Source: an uncultured Mediterraneibacter sp. (GTDB taxonomy: Bacteria > Bacillota > Clostridia > Lachnospirales > Lachnospiraceae). From it: a DNA stretch of 64,000 nucleotides. The notes under the pieces were generated by a model. The model had not been told where the DNA came from, ran no database searches, and saw only the letters and a list, made by a program, of their open reading frames with translations. The DNA lies in assembly GCF_934330165.1 (NCBI RefSeq), contig NZ_CAKRGI010000006.1, positions 1 to 64,000 of the forward strand. Direction: 5' to 3'. Made by a program: the position numbers and the translations under genes. Shown in pieces: positions 29,817 to 38,967 of this stretch (its first letter is position 1; each line of letters starts with the position of its first letter).

Positions 29817-30022
29817 TCTACATCCTCCTCATACTCAAACAGATCTTCTACTTTTACTCCACAGATTTTTGCCAGCTTTAATGCCAGTGTCACTGAGGGA
29901 GAATAATCCCCCCTCTCGATCAGACTGATCGTCTGTCTCGATACACCGGCAAGCTTTCCGAGTTCCGTCTGATTGATCCCCAGTTCGGAACGGTATTCCT
30001 TTACATGGTTCAGTAATGCCAA
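29813..30022 (-). CDS. XRE-family HTH regulator
   Basis: 69-aa single helix-turn-helix protein (LGINQTELGKLAGVSRQTISLIERGDYSPSVTLALKLAKICGV). The start is set at the TTG at 30022, preceded by GGGAGGAG; the frame continues to 30073 but that part lies in the operator region. It overlaps the DUF3169 gene by 4 bp. Three copies of an inverted repeat upstream suggest autoregulation and control of the divergent gene. Confidence 0.87.
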   Translation of the reverse strand: MALLNHVKEYRSELGINQTELGKLAGVSRQTISLIERGDYSPSVTLALKLAKICGVKVEDLFEYEEDVE

Positions 30023-30053
30023 ATGATTCTCTCCTCCCTTTTCCAAGTTATTA

Positions 30054-30131
30054 TTGACAACTTTTCTTGTCATTCACAGCTTATCATTGACAACTTTCCT
30101 TGTCAATCCTTTTTGACAATTTTCTTTGTCA
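30054..30131. promoter_or_regulatory. Three-copy operator array of the XRE regulator
   Basis: Three inverted repeats of the form TTGACAA-(c/t)ttt(t/c)-cTTGTCA lie at 30054-30072, 30087-30106 and 30113-30131. The arms TTGACA/TGTCAA double as -35 elements for leftward transcription; 30106-30101 with TAAGCT 17 nt away is a candidate. The array also lies just upstream of the divergent promoter. Confidence 0.72.
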
Positions 30132-30141
30132 TTTTTTAACA

Positions 30142-30170
30142 TTGACTCCTGTTCTGAAAGGGACTATACT
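30142..30170 (+). promoter_or_regulatory. Promoter of the 423-aa membrane protein gene
   Basis: TTGACT (30142-30147), 17-nt spacer, TATACT (30165-30170); the nearest operator copy ends 11 bp upstream of the -35. Confidence 0.75.
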
Positions 30171-30214
30171 TTTGTGTAACCTTAATAATAGAATAAATTC
30201 TAGGAGATGATTGA

Positions 30215-31486
30215 ATGAACGAAGAACAAAAAGTGGTTCCTTTTACTATAGAAGATTGCTATCATGTCTGCCGTCTTCTCTATCCCGACAGATCTGAAAA
30301 GAAAAAATTAAAGCTTGCCCGGAGGCTGCACCGGAAATGGCAAAGGAGACCTCCTCTTGAATATCAAATCAACGAGGATTCACTGACCGTATCAGACAAG
30401 ATTATACTGACTAAAAAGAATCTCCGGAAATGTGCCGTCAGTGGAGATTTTTATTTCTTTCAGGTCAAAGACCGGCTGTCACTTGTCCTTTTCAAACCAG
30501 CCACTGAAGAACACCACCAGGCAATGGAAGACTTCCTGAGGATCAACGAAATTGAGACGCTCCGGGAACTTCCGGCAGAAGCATCTACTCTTCCGTGGAA
30601 TGAAGTTTACAAAATGCGTGTCGGTTCTCTGTTAAAAAGAGACTTTAAAAAGGGACGGTTTTTTATAATCCATGCCCTTCTGATCCTTCTTCTGACATTT
30701 GGCTGCCTTATATGGAATGCTAAGGATTACGTTAATTATATTCTCGAAGATGCCGGACTTTCTTCCGCAATCTCCGAACGTATGATGGATACTGTATTTG
30801 ACTCTCTTCCATCAGATGATATTGAAATTCTGGGGCAGATCCAAGATAAACTGCAAAATTCTCCTGCTGTAGATGCTCTTGCCGAAAAATATGCCCAGGC
30901 TATGATTCAGGGAATTGCAAACGGCAAAGAATTTGATGAGATCCATGTTGATATCAGCAACGAACTGGTTCAGATTGCTTCCACTGCATTGACCGAAATA
31001 AAAAAGCAGATCCCGCTATCCGATGGAACGGAAAAGCTGATCACCGCTTCTCTTTTATCCGATTCAGCATCTGCCCAGTCGGCGATCAATACTTATGCAG
31101 AGGGAATTTATGATGGTTTCAGCAACCGCCTCGGAGGACTTGTCAATCTGTACCGGATCCTGACCTCACAGTTTATGATCCTTTTTATTGCAGTTCTGTA
31201 TATTGGTATGGTCATTGCCTGCATAGCCACAACTCCCCTGACCGTTGTGAGATTCAGCTATCCCGCAACTTTTGTACTATTTGGTATTCTCTATTACTTT
31301 TTAGTAAATGTCGTCGGAAATACGCTCGTTGCAAGGCTCAGCAACCGCTTTTTAGGCAGAACAGTATTCCTTGACCCGTCTATGGGATATGCAATGCTTA
31401 TTGTTGCCATACTGGGGGCAGCCTTTCTCTTCCTTTGCCTGACCATCAGGATAAAAAGAGAAGAGAAAAAGCTGACTCAGCTCTGA
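30215..31486 (+). CDS. Membrane protein of unknown function, divergent from the XRE/DUF3169 pair
   Basis: 423 aa, not recognised. A soluble basic N-terminus (about 1-140) is followed by a TM helix (146-166), a predicted extracytoplasmic helical region (about 167-310; repeated amphipathic helices) and three C-terminal TM helices (about 314-412). TAGGAGATG is the SD. The topology resembles one-TM-plus-bundle proteins with an outer domain. The shared intergenic operator array suggests joint control with the XRE regulator. Last host gene before the prophage. Confidence 0.7.
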   Translation: MNEEQKVVPFTIEDCYHVCRLLYPDRSEKKKLKLARRLHRKWQRRPPLEYQINEDSLTVSDKIILTKKNLRKCAVSGDFYFFQVKDRLSLVLFKPATEEHHQAMEDFLRINEIETLRELPAEASTLPWNEVYKMRVGSLLKRDFKKGRFFIIHALLILLLTFGCLIWNAKDYVNYILEDAGLSSAISERMMDTVFDSLPSDDIEILGQIQDKLQNSPAVDALAEKYAQAMIQGIANGKEFDEIHVDISNELVQIASTALTEIKKQIPLSDGTEKLITASLLSDSASAQSAINTYAEGIYDGFSNRLGGLVNLYRILTSQFMILFIAVLYIGMVIACIATTPLTVVRFSYPATFVLFGILYYFLVNVVGNTLVARLSNRFLGRTVFLDPSMGYAMLIVAILGAAFLFLCLTIRIKREEKKLTQL

Positions 31487-31526
31487 GATAAATTTGAGAC
31501 AGGCTAAAGCCTAATATAAATAAAAT

Positions 31527-31567
31527 AATAGGACAATGTTCACATTGAAAGTGTTCATTGTCCTATT
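31527..31567 (+). terminator. Terminator after the 423-aa gene
   Basis: AATAGGACAATG (31527-31538) pairs with CATTGTCCTATT (31556-31567), extended inward by CAC/GTG, followed by an AT-rich tail. Confidence 0.82.
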
Positions 31568-31738
31568 ATTATTTGCATTTATTTACGTCTGTTTATGCCG
31601 GTTCTTAGAACTTACCAGCCTTTGCAGCTTCCTCAACAGAAACAATAAACACCATAAAATCAATGGATTTTAACTCTTTATATACAACTAGTATACTAAT
31701 AATATAAATCTTTTTGATTTCAATCAGTCTTTTTATAA

Positions 31739-31855
31739 TCAAAACAACTGGAATCTGTCAATTTTCTTTCCGAAGCTACCAGCGTAACCATCCTGTCCAC
31801 CGCCAGTCTCGTTGTTGTACTGCCAGTCATAGTAGTTGCCGTTCACGGGGTGATC
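31739..31855 (-). pseudogene. In-frame 38-codon extension behind the endolysin stop (wall-binding domain remnant)
   Basis: Directly after the endolysin UGA (31858-31856), in the same frame, 38 sense codons follow before the next stop. They read DHPVNGNYYDWQYNNE, then a Gly-rich turn, then GYAGSFGKKIDRFQLF. The end matches the pattern (GYAG.FGK.ID) at the C-terminus of several clostridial phage amidases and lysozymes. It may be the remnant of a replaced domain, or a readthrough extension. Confidence 0.55.
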
Positions 31856-32884
31856 TCATTTCACCCTGAGTTTCTGACCGGCATAAATCTTATTCGGATT
31901 TTTGATGCCGTTCAGCGTTGCAATCTTCTGATAGGTTGTACCGTATTTTGCTGCGATCTTTGACAGGGTATCACCCGATTTTACCGTATAGTACACAGCA
32001 GATGATCCTGATCCACTTCCGTTGATTACTTTCTGCACTTCTACATACCGTTTTCCGAGTACCATCTTGCGGGTATCACCATTGCCATATTTTCCCGCCT
32101 TTGTTTCTGCCGCAAGCGTGGAGGCTGATGCAGTAGCGATATGGTTAATAAAGGTCTGCACCTCGGAATAACGACTACCAAGCTTTGCCTTGCGTGTATC
32201 GCCATTACCATACTTACCTGACAGCGTATCTACTACAAGCTGTAATGTTGTTCCAATCGGCACGACTGCACTGGGATTGGATGCAGGCTGTGACGGCTTG
32301 CTCGTTCCTGTGATTTCAGTTGGAAAATCACGATAGCAATAATTAACATCTACCCGTCCACTAATGCCCGGAACACTTCCATCGGAGCTGTACTGCCACA
32401 TATCGGCTTTCATCCCAAGTGTACTATTATAGCGTGCGATCCACAGTGGATATCTTGTCCCCAGTGAACTTAAGTAGTTATCCCACCATGATTTATTACA
32501 ATATACTCCACACTGATACCCTGCCGCTTCGATCAGTGCCGCAAATTTCTTCATACGGTCAGCCGCACCTGTCTGCGTTCCCGGTTCCTCCAGGTCATAA
32601 AATACCGGATACGACAGTTTATATCCTTTCACCAGTCTCAGCACATGTCTTGCCTCTGACTCTGCCTGTGCAGTTGTCTTTGCATACGAATAAATATAAA
32701 CACCAAACGGAATCCCCAGTCTGGTACATTCATTTGCATTTCTCTTCCACTGCGTATCATCCTGAGAAGTCAGGTCATCCCCGTAACCACACCGGATGAT
32801 CGCATGATATCCTGCTGCCTTAACTTTCTCCCAGTTAATAGTTCCCTGATGATACGATACGTCTACTACATTAATCGTTGCCAT
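31856..32884 (-). CDS. Phage endolysin: GH25 muramidase with two CPL-7-like repeats and LysM
   Basis: Peptidoglycan hydrolase for host lysis, 342 aa. GH25 domain (about 1-190): [27 protein letters not shown] and [21 protein letters not shown]. Two CPL-7-type wall-binding repeats follow ([21 protein letters not shown] and [21 protein letters not shown]; about 217-290), then a C-terminal LysM ([17 protein letters not shown]). No signal peptide, so release needs the holin encoded 2 bp upstream. The UGA stop is followed by an open in-frame extension (separate entry). Confidence 0.94.
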   Translation of the reverse strand: MATINVVDVSYHQGTINWEKVKAAGYHAIIRCGYGDDLTSQDDTQWKRNANECTRLGIPFGVYIYSYAKTTAQAESEARHVLRLVKGYKLSYPVFYDLEEPGTQTGAADRMKKFAALIEAAGYQCGVYCNKSWWDNYLSSLGTRYPLWIARYNSTLGMKADMWQYSSDGSVPGISGRVDVNYCYRDFPTEITGTSKPSQPASNPSAVVPIGTTLQLVVDTLSGKYGNGDTRKAKLGSRYSEVQTFINHIATASASTLAAETKAGKYGNGDTRKMVLGKRYVEVQKVINGSGSGSSAVYYTVKSGDTLSKIAAKYGTTYQKIATLNGIKNPNKIYAGQKLRVK

Positions 32885-32886
32885 GA

Positions 32887-33300
32887 TTATTCTTCCTCCT
32901 TATCTGAATCTCTCAACTGTAAAAGTACATCTTTCAGCCGTTCCGGGATTGGAACAAATACCGCTGCATTTTCCAAAAGACTCAACGCTTCGTTGCAAAT
33001 GTAAAACGTAATAACCACTTCCCGGAGTGGAATCGTGCCACCGATCAGCATCTGAATTAAGTAAGCCACAGCGATCACAATAAACATCACGATCTTTTTC
33101 AGCAATCCACGAAATCCCGTTTCGGACGAGAGCTGCTTCAAATAGATCCCTTTTAGCACTCCCGTAACATAATCCAGCACCGCAAGACACACGATCGTCT
33201 TAAGCAGTACGTCCCATCCTCCTAAAAAGTACGCAAGGACTCCACCCAGGAATCCAAACACAATGCTGATTTCATTAAATAACTTGTCCATTTTTTTCAT
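32887..33300 (-). CDS. Phage holin
   Basis: 137-aa membrane protein of the clostridial/phi-Cp type holin family. Hydrophobic segments [38 protein letters not shown] (the D-Y-x-T-G signature) and [21 protein letters not shown]; charged C-terminus. Forms membrane lesions that release the GH25 endolysin. The ATG at 33300 is preferred over a TTG-started frame to 33324. Confidence 0.9.
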   Translation of the reverse strand: MKKMDKLFNEISIVFGFLGGVLAYFLGGWDVLLKTIVCLAVLDYVTGVLKGIYLKQLSSETGFRGLLKKIVMFIVIAVAYLIQMLIGGTIPLREVVITFYICNEALSLLENAAVFVPIPERLKDVLLQLRDSDKEEE

Positions 33301-33320
33301 ATTCCTCACTTTCCTCTCTT

Positions 33321-35078
33321 TCAACCTATAGCAAATACAGGGCGAACCCCATAAGTGCTTGTAGCCACATCACTGCTAGCATCGCCGTATTGCGATGTCA
33401 AGGTATATGTCTGTGATCCCGCCACATTTCTTAACCAATAATTCTGTCCGATACTTTTCAATTCCGGGCATAATCGGAACAGTGATAACTGCTGTGTATC
33501 GGATGTCTGCTTATTACTGTTGTCGGTGCAAATATAAGCTCCATGCACCATTACCTCATTCATGAGATCAACAGATGTATTTCCCCAGGATCCATCGGAA
33601 AACATCCTATGTGATATCAGTATATTTTTAAATATGCCCGGCAGCGAGTCTGCTATTTGGATTAACCGTGCAGCTTTCATTGACGAGTTCCTATAGCCGC
33701 CTGATGTACTGTTGCCGGTATTCATCTGACCACTTCCTAATATAGTATCAGGAACTATTAGTACGTGTGGTTTTTGTACTTTTTCTGATTCCGGATAACC
33801 TACATTTCGCCAATAATTTATGTCTGCTATCCTGTATTTGGTTCCGTTTATCTCCCAGTAATCACCGACGTACAGATCTGCAAAGCTTCCGTCTCTAATC
33901 ACAGCTAATTGTCCCGCGGTGATCGACTCACCAAGACACCGTCCGCGGAAGATATTACGATGCATATAAGGGTTGTCGATAAGCGACTCGAGCATTGCTC
34001 CGACCTGTATACGATTGCCGTCATAGTTAACAATAACATCGCCTGCGTACTCTGCATTACCGTCCCAATCGACAGTGTGGATGTTTCTCCGGTTGTTAGC
34101 ATCCGCTCCACCTCCTACGATATGAGCGTATTCGCCTTCTGTATCCTCTACATTATACTTACCTTGCACATGCTGATATTTTCCGGAAGCGATAGTTCCG
34201 CCACCCTCAGCGTGCGATGCAGTCTGGTTGGCGACCGTGGCAAACCCCTCTGCATGAGAGCATTGACCGTTAGCCTCTGTCCCATAATTCTGAGCGGTAG
34301 CCATACCGGCTGTAGCTTTGGAGTTGTACCCGGATGCATGGGAATAGCTTCCTGTCGCATATGTATTGTACCCCTCGCTATGAGCAGCTTGACCACTTGC
34401 CGTAGTACCGTACCCCTCTCCGTGAGCATATTTGTTCGATGCAATTGTTCCTGCACCACCTTCTGCATGAGATCCACGTCCTGTTGCTTTTGTCAGTTCT
34501 CCCTCCGCAAAGCTATATACCCCCGATGCTTCAACATCTTTTCCGAGTGCTACGCTCATGTCGCCCTCATCTGTTCCATCTTTTCTCCCCCAGCTAATCG
34601 CCCCATCTGCTGGCAGATACTGACTGTCATTCTCAATCTGGCTTACTCGTGTCGGGATGGTGTCACACTTTTTATCCAACTCAGTAACTTTTTCTTCAAC
34701 CTCTGATACTTTCTCAAGTTTGTCCAGCACTTTCTGCCACAGTGTCGGCTCAGGATTGGATGGAGTGCCACCATTTAAGGTTGCCGGTACAAAAAAGCTT
34801 TCGATATCGGTCGTGATGATTGTCTCACCCAGAGTACCGGATACAGATACCCCGACCCGTCCCGATGCGGCAAGGACTTCTGCTGGCACGGTACAGGTAT
34901 CCTCTTCCAGTAGCCGTGGAACAGTATCACCATTCGCTCCACGGAAGAAAGCAGTCTTTGTCATTTCATCCCATTCTTCTGAAAAGTTGAACTCTGCTTT
35001 CAGATACTCCCTTGTCCCCTCTGCTGTCTCAGGCGGCTCCTTTATATATAATCTTTGATTAATAATTTCTATTTTCAT
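33321..35078 (-). CDS. Tail-tip receptor-binding protein with adhesin-head repeats and C-type-lectin-like end
   Basis: 585 aa. N-terminal beta domain (about 1-105), short coiled coil (VLDKLEKVSEVEEKVTELDKKC), then about ten repeats of the YadA/Hep-Hag head type (ALGKDVEASGVYSFAEGELT, SHAEGGAGTIAS, AAHSEGYNTYATG; about 168-340). The C-terminal 200 residues end in YWLRN...YGVRPVFAIG, the closing motif of DUF6273/C-lectin-like folds. A trimeric fibre with a ligand-binding tip is the likely structure. It sits with the other fibre genes. Confidence 0.75.
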   Translation of the reverse strand: MKIEIINQRLYIKEPPETAEGTREYLKAEFNFSEEWDEMTKTAFFRGANGDTVPRLLEEDTCTVPAEVLAASGRVGVSVSGTLGETIITTDIESFFVPATLNGGTPSNPEPTLWQKVLDKLEKVSEVEEKVTELDKKCDTIPTRVSQIENDSQYLPADGAISWGRKDGTDEGDMSVALGKDVEASGVYSFAEGELTKATGRGSHAEGGAGTIASNKYAHGEGYGTTASGQAAHSEGYNTYATGSYSHASGYNSKATAGMATAQNYGTEANGQCSHAEGFATVANQTASHAEGGGTIASGKYQHVQGKYNVEDTEGEYAHIVGGGADANNRRNIHTVDWDGNAEYAGDVIVNYDGNRIQVGAMLESLIDNPYMHRNIFRGRCLGESITAGQLAVIRDGSFADLYVGDYWEINGTKYRIADINYWRNVGYPESEKVQKPHVLIVPDTILGSGQMNTGNSTSGGYRNSSMKAARLIQIADSLPGIFKNILISHRMFSDGSWGNTSVDLMNEVMVHGAYICTDNSNKQTSDTQQLSLFRLCPELKSIGQNYWLRNVAGSQTYTLTSQYGDASSDVATSTYGVRPVFAIG

Positions 35079-35094
35079 AGGTTCTCCGTAAAAA

Positions 35095-35904
35095 TTATTC
35101 TTCCACGATCCAAGTTCCGTGAAATTTATAGAAAGTTTTTGTTGCTGGTGTCGAAAAATATATCATTCCTTTTGCATCTATATAAGCCATCACAGCACAT
35201 GCACTATCCCAATTCTGACCACATCCGACACACTGAATGTGTGTAGTATCTGCCGGCCATAATTCCTTTGGCAATGCTGTCTGATTAATCCCATATAGAT
35301 TATTTGCATTTAATACGGTTCCACTTTTCGGAGTTATTGACATATTAAGATGGACTTCATTCCCTTTTTTATACATCAAAAATGCTCCAACTGTGTAAAA
35401 ACTTTGAATGTGTGCGTCTGTCAGATTATATTTTTTCAGCGAATTTTTATTGACATGGTCGGTGATTTTTTCATCTAATACTTTTCCCTGCCTTGCATCC
35501 AGTGCATATCCTTCTTCCGTTGTAGTCAAATCATTTACTACATCACTAGCATCCAACTTCTTTTCATCCAGGACTTTCCCTTGATAAGCATCCAACACAT
35601 ATTCTCCTGCAGATTTCGTTGTCAGGTTATTCGCAATTTTCCTAAAAGCTGCTGCTCCCAAATCTGCAAAATATTTTGCAATTTTTCCTAACATCGTTCC
35701 CATTTTTTCATTGCTTGCAATATTTTCTCTTGTTTTTGCAACTTCAAATGCCACTTGAGTGTTAGTATCTACTTTTCCAGCTGGTCCTTGCGGGCCAGCT
35801 GGACCTACAGGACCAGTTTCTCCTTTTGGCCCCGTTTCCCCCTTTGGTCCTGTTTCCCCTTTTGGTCCTACTACTTCCCCCAAATCAATCTGTTTTACTG
35901 CCAT
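35095..35904 (-). CDS. Tail fibre protein with collagen-like repeats
   Basis: 269 aa. Residues 12-42 are ten Gly-X-Y triplets (GPKGETGPKGETGPKGETGP, then VGPAGPQGPAG). Two homologous units (NNLTTKSAGEYVLDAYQGKV; NDLTTTEEGYALDARQGKV) typical of phage fibre shafts follow, then a C-terminal beta domain without recognised homologues. Likely a trimeric fibre. Confidence 0.78.
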   Translation of the reverse strand: MAVKQIDLGEVVGPKGETGPKGETGPKGETGPVGPAGPQGPAGKVDTNTQVAFEVAKTRENIASNEKMGTMLGKIAKYFADLGAAAFRKIANNLTTKSAGEYVLDAYQGKVLDEKKLDASDVVNDLTTTEEGYALDARQGKVLDEKITDHVNKNSLKKYNLTDAHIQSFYTVGAFLMYKKGNEVHLNMSITPKSGTVLNANNLYGINQTALPKELWPADTTHIQCVGCGQNWDSACAVMAYIDAKGMIYFSTPATKTFYKFHGTWIVEE

Positions 35905-35925
35905 TTTCTTTTTTCTCCTTCACTG

Positions 35926-36600
35926 CTATACATTTTCTTCCAATATATATTTCAACCTTCCATCTACAATTTTTAATGGCGGGGCTTCTTCTGTTTCATT
36001 ATATATAAGTAACAAATGCCCTTTTTCCACCGACAACGCAAATATTCCAGGTTCTAATGATGTAATGACTGCATTCGCATCTCTTCCTGGCGGTCCCTGC
36101 TGTCCTGTTTCACCTGTAAATTCTCCGTTCTTTAATTTTTGTTCCAACGTCTGCTGTATCTGTTCCGCTTTTTCCGAAGCCGCCTTTGCCCTCTCAGTAG
36201 CCTCTTCCATGCCTTTTATAAATCCATTGATCCAACCAGCTTCATTTTCGCTTTCCGGTACGTCGCCTTCTACAAAATTACGATGCACCTCAACTTCTTG
36301 CTCAAATGTTACTAATGTATCTTCTTCTTTTGTTATTGCTATTTGTAGCAAGTTTTTGCCCATTTCTGCAAATGTCTGATCCTTAACGATAACCCGCACT
36401 GTATTATCAATAATGGGGCATACATTATATGTTGCCTTCTTCGATGGTTTCAGCACGAACACCTTCGCCTCCGCTCCTTCCGGGATCTCAAAATCCATAA
36501 AATGGAAATAGATGGGAAGTGCATTCGTTCCTCGTGTATAATCAATTTTTCTTTTGATTCTATTTTCTGTAACATATATGTTCCGTTCGATGTAATTCAT
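35926..36600 (-). CDS. BppU-like baseplate/fibre adaptor protein
   Basis: 224 aa. The N-terminus (ERNIYVTENRIKRKIDYTRGTNALPIYFHFMDFEIPEG in part) resembles the BppU N-terminal fold that links fibres to the baseplate. Coiled-coil segment at about 120-160, a short collagen-like stretch (GETGQQGPPGRDA), then a small beta domain. Encoded between the tail peptidase genes and the fibre genes. Confidence 0.68.
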   Translation of the reverse strand: MNYIERNIYVTENRIKRKIDYTRGTNALPIYFHFMDFEIPEGAEAKVFVLKPSKKATYNVCPIIDNTVRVIVKDQTFAEMGKNLLQIAITKEEDTLVTFEQEVEVHRNFVEGDVPESENEAGWINGFIKGMEEATERAKAASEKAEQIQQTLEQKLKNGEFTGETGQQGPPGRDANAVITSLEPGIFALSVEKGHLLLIYNETEEAPPLKIVDGRLKYILEENV

Positions 36601-36610
36601 TTTCCACCTC

Positions 36611-37105
36611 CTATCCTGGTACCCATCTCACTAGATATACTCCTTCAGGTGTAATCTCTTCCGGGTACCTAAGAACATATTGCCACGGGAAATTATAATA
36701 TCCATGTACGTGAATTTCATTTCCCGTCTGATCACCTGTCTGCCCACCCGTAACCCCTCCATGTTCATTTTGCGATGCAGCCACAAGCTGTCCAGAGCCT
36801 ATAGACATCTCCGTATGGTTTCCAGGTTTAAGAAGCACATCCCCCCGTATCAATCCTGATCCGTTGGAAAGATTAATCTGTGATGTTACATCTGTAAAGC
36901 CGGCAGATATAAATACATCATACATTGTTCCTGTTGCTGGTGTGTATCCTGGTCTTGTATTGAGTCCGGCATTGTAATACGCCCAGCAAATAAGAGAGGA
37001 GCAATCATAATCTGGTCCGTCTCTATGAGCCTGATCATATCCATGACTATTATCATTAGCTATCGAGACAGCCCAGCTTACTGCCTTTTCAATAACTTCT
37101 CCCAT
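36611..37105 (-). CDS. NlpC/P60-like tail-associated peptidoglycan hydrolase
   Basis: 164 aa. DYDCSSLICWAYYNAG gives the catalytic Cys and NHTEMSIGSG the catalytic His region of a papain-like amidohydrolase fold. No signal peptide. Encoded between the tail endopeptidase-like protein and fibres, and overlapping the former by one base, so it probably acts at the tail tip during DNA entry and not in lysis. Confidence 0.8.
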   Translation of the reverse strand: MGEVIEKAVSWAVSIANDNSHGYDQAHRDGPDYDCSSLICWAYYNAGLNTRPGYTPATGTMYDVFISAGFTDVTSQINLSNGSGLIRGDVLLKPGNHTEMSIGSGQLVAASQNEHGGVTGGQTGDQTGNEIHVHGYYNFPWQYVLRYPEEITPEGVYLVRWVPG

Positions 37106-38967
37106 TAAAAGTTCCCTTCTTTCGTAGATCCTCCCATCAAAAACCCGTTACTAAATTCTAGGTATGTACCGTCCGAAAATTCGGCTTTTCCAGTTTTTCC
37201 GGGTAATCCTCCTGTTCCGACTGTATCCGCATCGATGTAGATTGCATTTTTAAATATTCTCATCAATACTGTGGCGTCTGTTGCATCATCAAATGTTCCT
37301 CCAGCTCTTATCACCAGTGCATCGCCCGATCGTTCCACAAAAATTGGATTTTTTTGATCTTTTTTTGAAAACATGAGTGATCCCGCTTTCATTTCTGTTC
37401 GTCTATTTAGCCCCCCTAAACTTTCGCATACATAGCTTCCCGTAGCGTAGACCCCATTTTTTTCAAGTCGTACTATTTCATTTCCATTTGCATCCAGGAC
37501 CCTCGCAACTCCATTTCCATTATCCTTTCCTCCTAATTCCAGTGTTCCTCCTTTGACCCTGTCAGCCAACATCGTTCCGGCTACTATAAAATCTGCATAA
37601 AACCCTTGTCCAGTTCCAAAAGTCGTCCACTTCCAGTCTCTCCCATCTGCAGTTCGCTCAGACGCTATCTCAAATCCAAGTGTTCCCAGGCACATGGCTC
37701 CAAATGTTTCAGACTCTGGATTAAGATCTTCAAATAACACTGCTCTCACATTCTGCTTTTTTGCAATCGTTGACTGTGCTTTCAATTGTGTCTTCACTCC
37801 ATTTATAATTCCCTGTATCTGCTGACCAATCAGCGTTCCGTCTGCTCGTATCGCTTGATCCACTCGGCTCATTACCGATGATACATTGTTCAGAAAATTG
37901 TATTGGAACTCTCCCAAGGTTACAGATGTCAATTTATTCCTTACCGCATCCCACGTCAGTTCAACTACTCTCGCATCTGATACGATATCGAGTCTCGAAT
38001 GATTACAATGCACTGTATCGCCAAGCGAAGCCGTTTCAAGACTTTTAACATCTTCATATAATTCTGTATTCTGTAAAAGTTCCATGTCTGCTTCTATTGT
38101 TATTTTAGGCTTGTCCACGCCCTCCTCGAACTGTTCTTCGCATTTCTTTCTGAGTGCTGCAGCTAATTGTTCTTGTGTATCACAGATAATGATTCCATTC
38201 TCCTCATCATCTTCTCCTGCATCTTCTCTCATTTTCACATCCGCAAATGATATTACTCCATAATGTACCGTTGGATATTTTTTTATCAGCGGAGAATCCA
38301 CCCATGGAGCATCCCCTTCAATCATATATCCGTTGTACGACTTTGGTATGATTCTTGTAACCACATCATTCATGTCAACGGTTTCTGAAAATCCATCCTG
38401 TACGATATTTTTTCCATACAGAACCTGCACACCATAATCTCCACCTACCCTTTTATTAACCGTTATGGTGTAATTATCATATAGGATTTCTCCACCCCAG
38501 CGATTTATAAACGAATTTTCATCATTTCCGTTGATTGCTTCAATTAAATTTTTTGTTTGATAATAGGCTGTTGCTCGTATTATAATGTCTGACCTTGCAC
38601 TATATCTTGCATTTGATGCTGTCATGATATCCAGTGCTTCCTGTCCGTTTTTGTCCATCGGTCTCACATCCAGTAAAAAACAATCCTCTTTTGCATCAAA
38701 GAAAACAGGAGTAAGATCTGCACTTACTCCCGAATCTTTTTTTTCTTTATTTTTTACTCGAAACAGCTGCTCCCCGTTGAAGGACGGCATCTTGATCACT
38801 GCATTATCTTCAATATATTTCCATCGTCCTTCTGGATCAATTGGATGCTCTAATGTGGCTGTCCATTCTCCATTCAGCACCACATGTATTGTTGCTTCTT
38901 CCGGCATAAGGGGCATATCTCCGTTATGCTCATATGCTGTATTATTCGGACTATATACCTGTATCAT
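37105..38967 (-). CDS. Phage minor structural/tail endopeptidase-like protein (Tal)
   Basis: 620 aa from the ATG at 38967, which overlaps the Dit stop (ATGA) and follows GGAGGTG. The N-terminal part matches phage minor structural N-terminal/prophage tail proteins (MIQVYSPNNTAYEHNGD; VVLNGEWTATLEHPID). The middle is helical (MSRVDQAIRADGTLIGQQIQG). The C-terminal part is a beta fibre-like domain (GGTLELGGKDNGNG). Forms the tail hub below Dit. Confidence 0.85.
   Translation of the reverse strand: MIQVYSPNNTAYEHNGDMPLMPEEATIHVVLNGEWTATLEHPIDPEGRWKYIEDNAVIKMPSFNGEQLFRVKNKEKKDSGVSADLTPVFFDAKEDCFLLDVRPMDKNGQEALDIMTASNARYSARSDIIIRATAYYQTKNLIEAINGNDENSFINRWGGEILYDNYTITVNKRVGGDYGVQVLYGKNIVQDGFSETVDMNDVVTRIIPKSYNGYMIEGDAPWVDSPLIKKYPTVHYGVISFADVKMREDAGEDDEENGIIICDTQEQLAAALRKKCEEQFEEGVDKPKITIEADMELLQNTELYEDVKSLETASLGDTVHCNHSRLDIVSDARVVELTWDAVRNKLTSVTLGEFQYNFLNNVSSVMSRVDQAIRADGTLIGQQIQGIINGVKTQLKAQSTIAKKQNVRAVLFEDLNPESETFGAMCLGTLGFEIASERTADGRDWKWTTFGTGQGFYADFIVAGTMLADRVKGGTLELGGKDNGNGVARVLDANGNEIVRLEKNGVYATGSYVCESLGGLNRRTEMKAGSLMFSKKDQKNPIFVERSGDALVIRAGGTFDDATDATVLMRIFKNAIYIDADTVGTGGLPGKTGKAEFSDGTYLEFSNGFLMGGSTKEGNF

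Noticed and set aside
31605..31655. A 16-codon frame ending SVEEAAKAGKF near the left prophage end, considered as a gene fragment at attL
   Set aside because: Too short, and no parent gene could be recognised at either end of the prophage.
31728..31738. The 11-mer tctttttataa shared with 63823-63833, considered as the att core
   Set aside because: AT-rich and low complexity; such a match is expected by chance in these regions, so it is only mentioned as a weak candidate.
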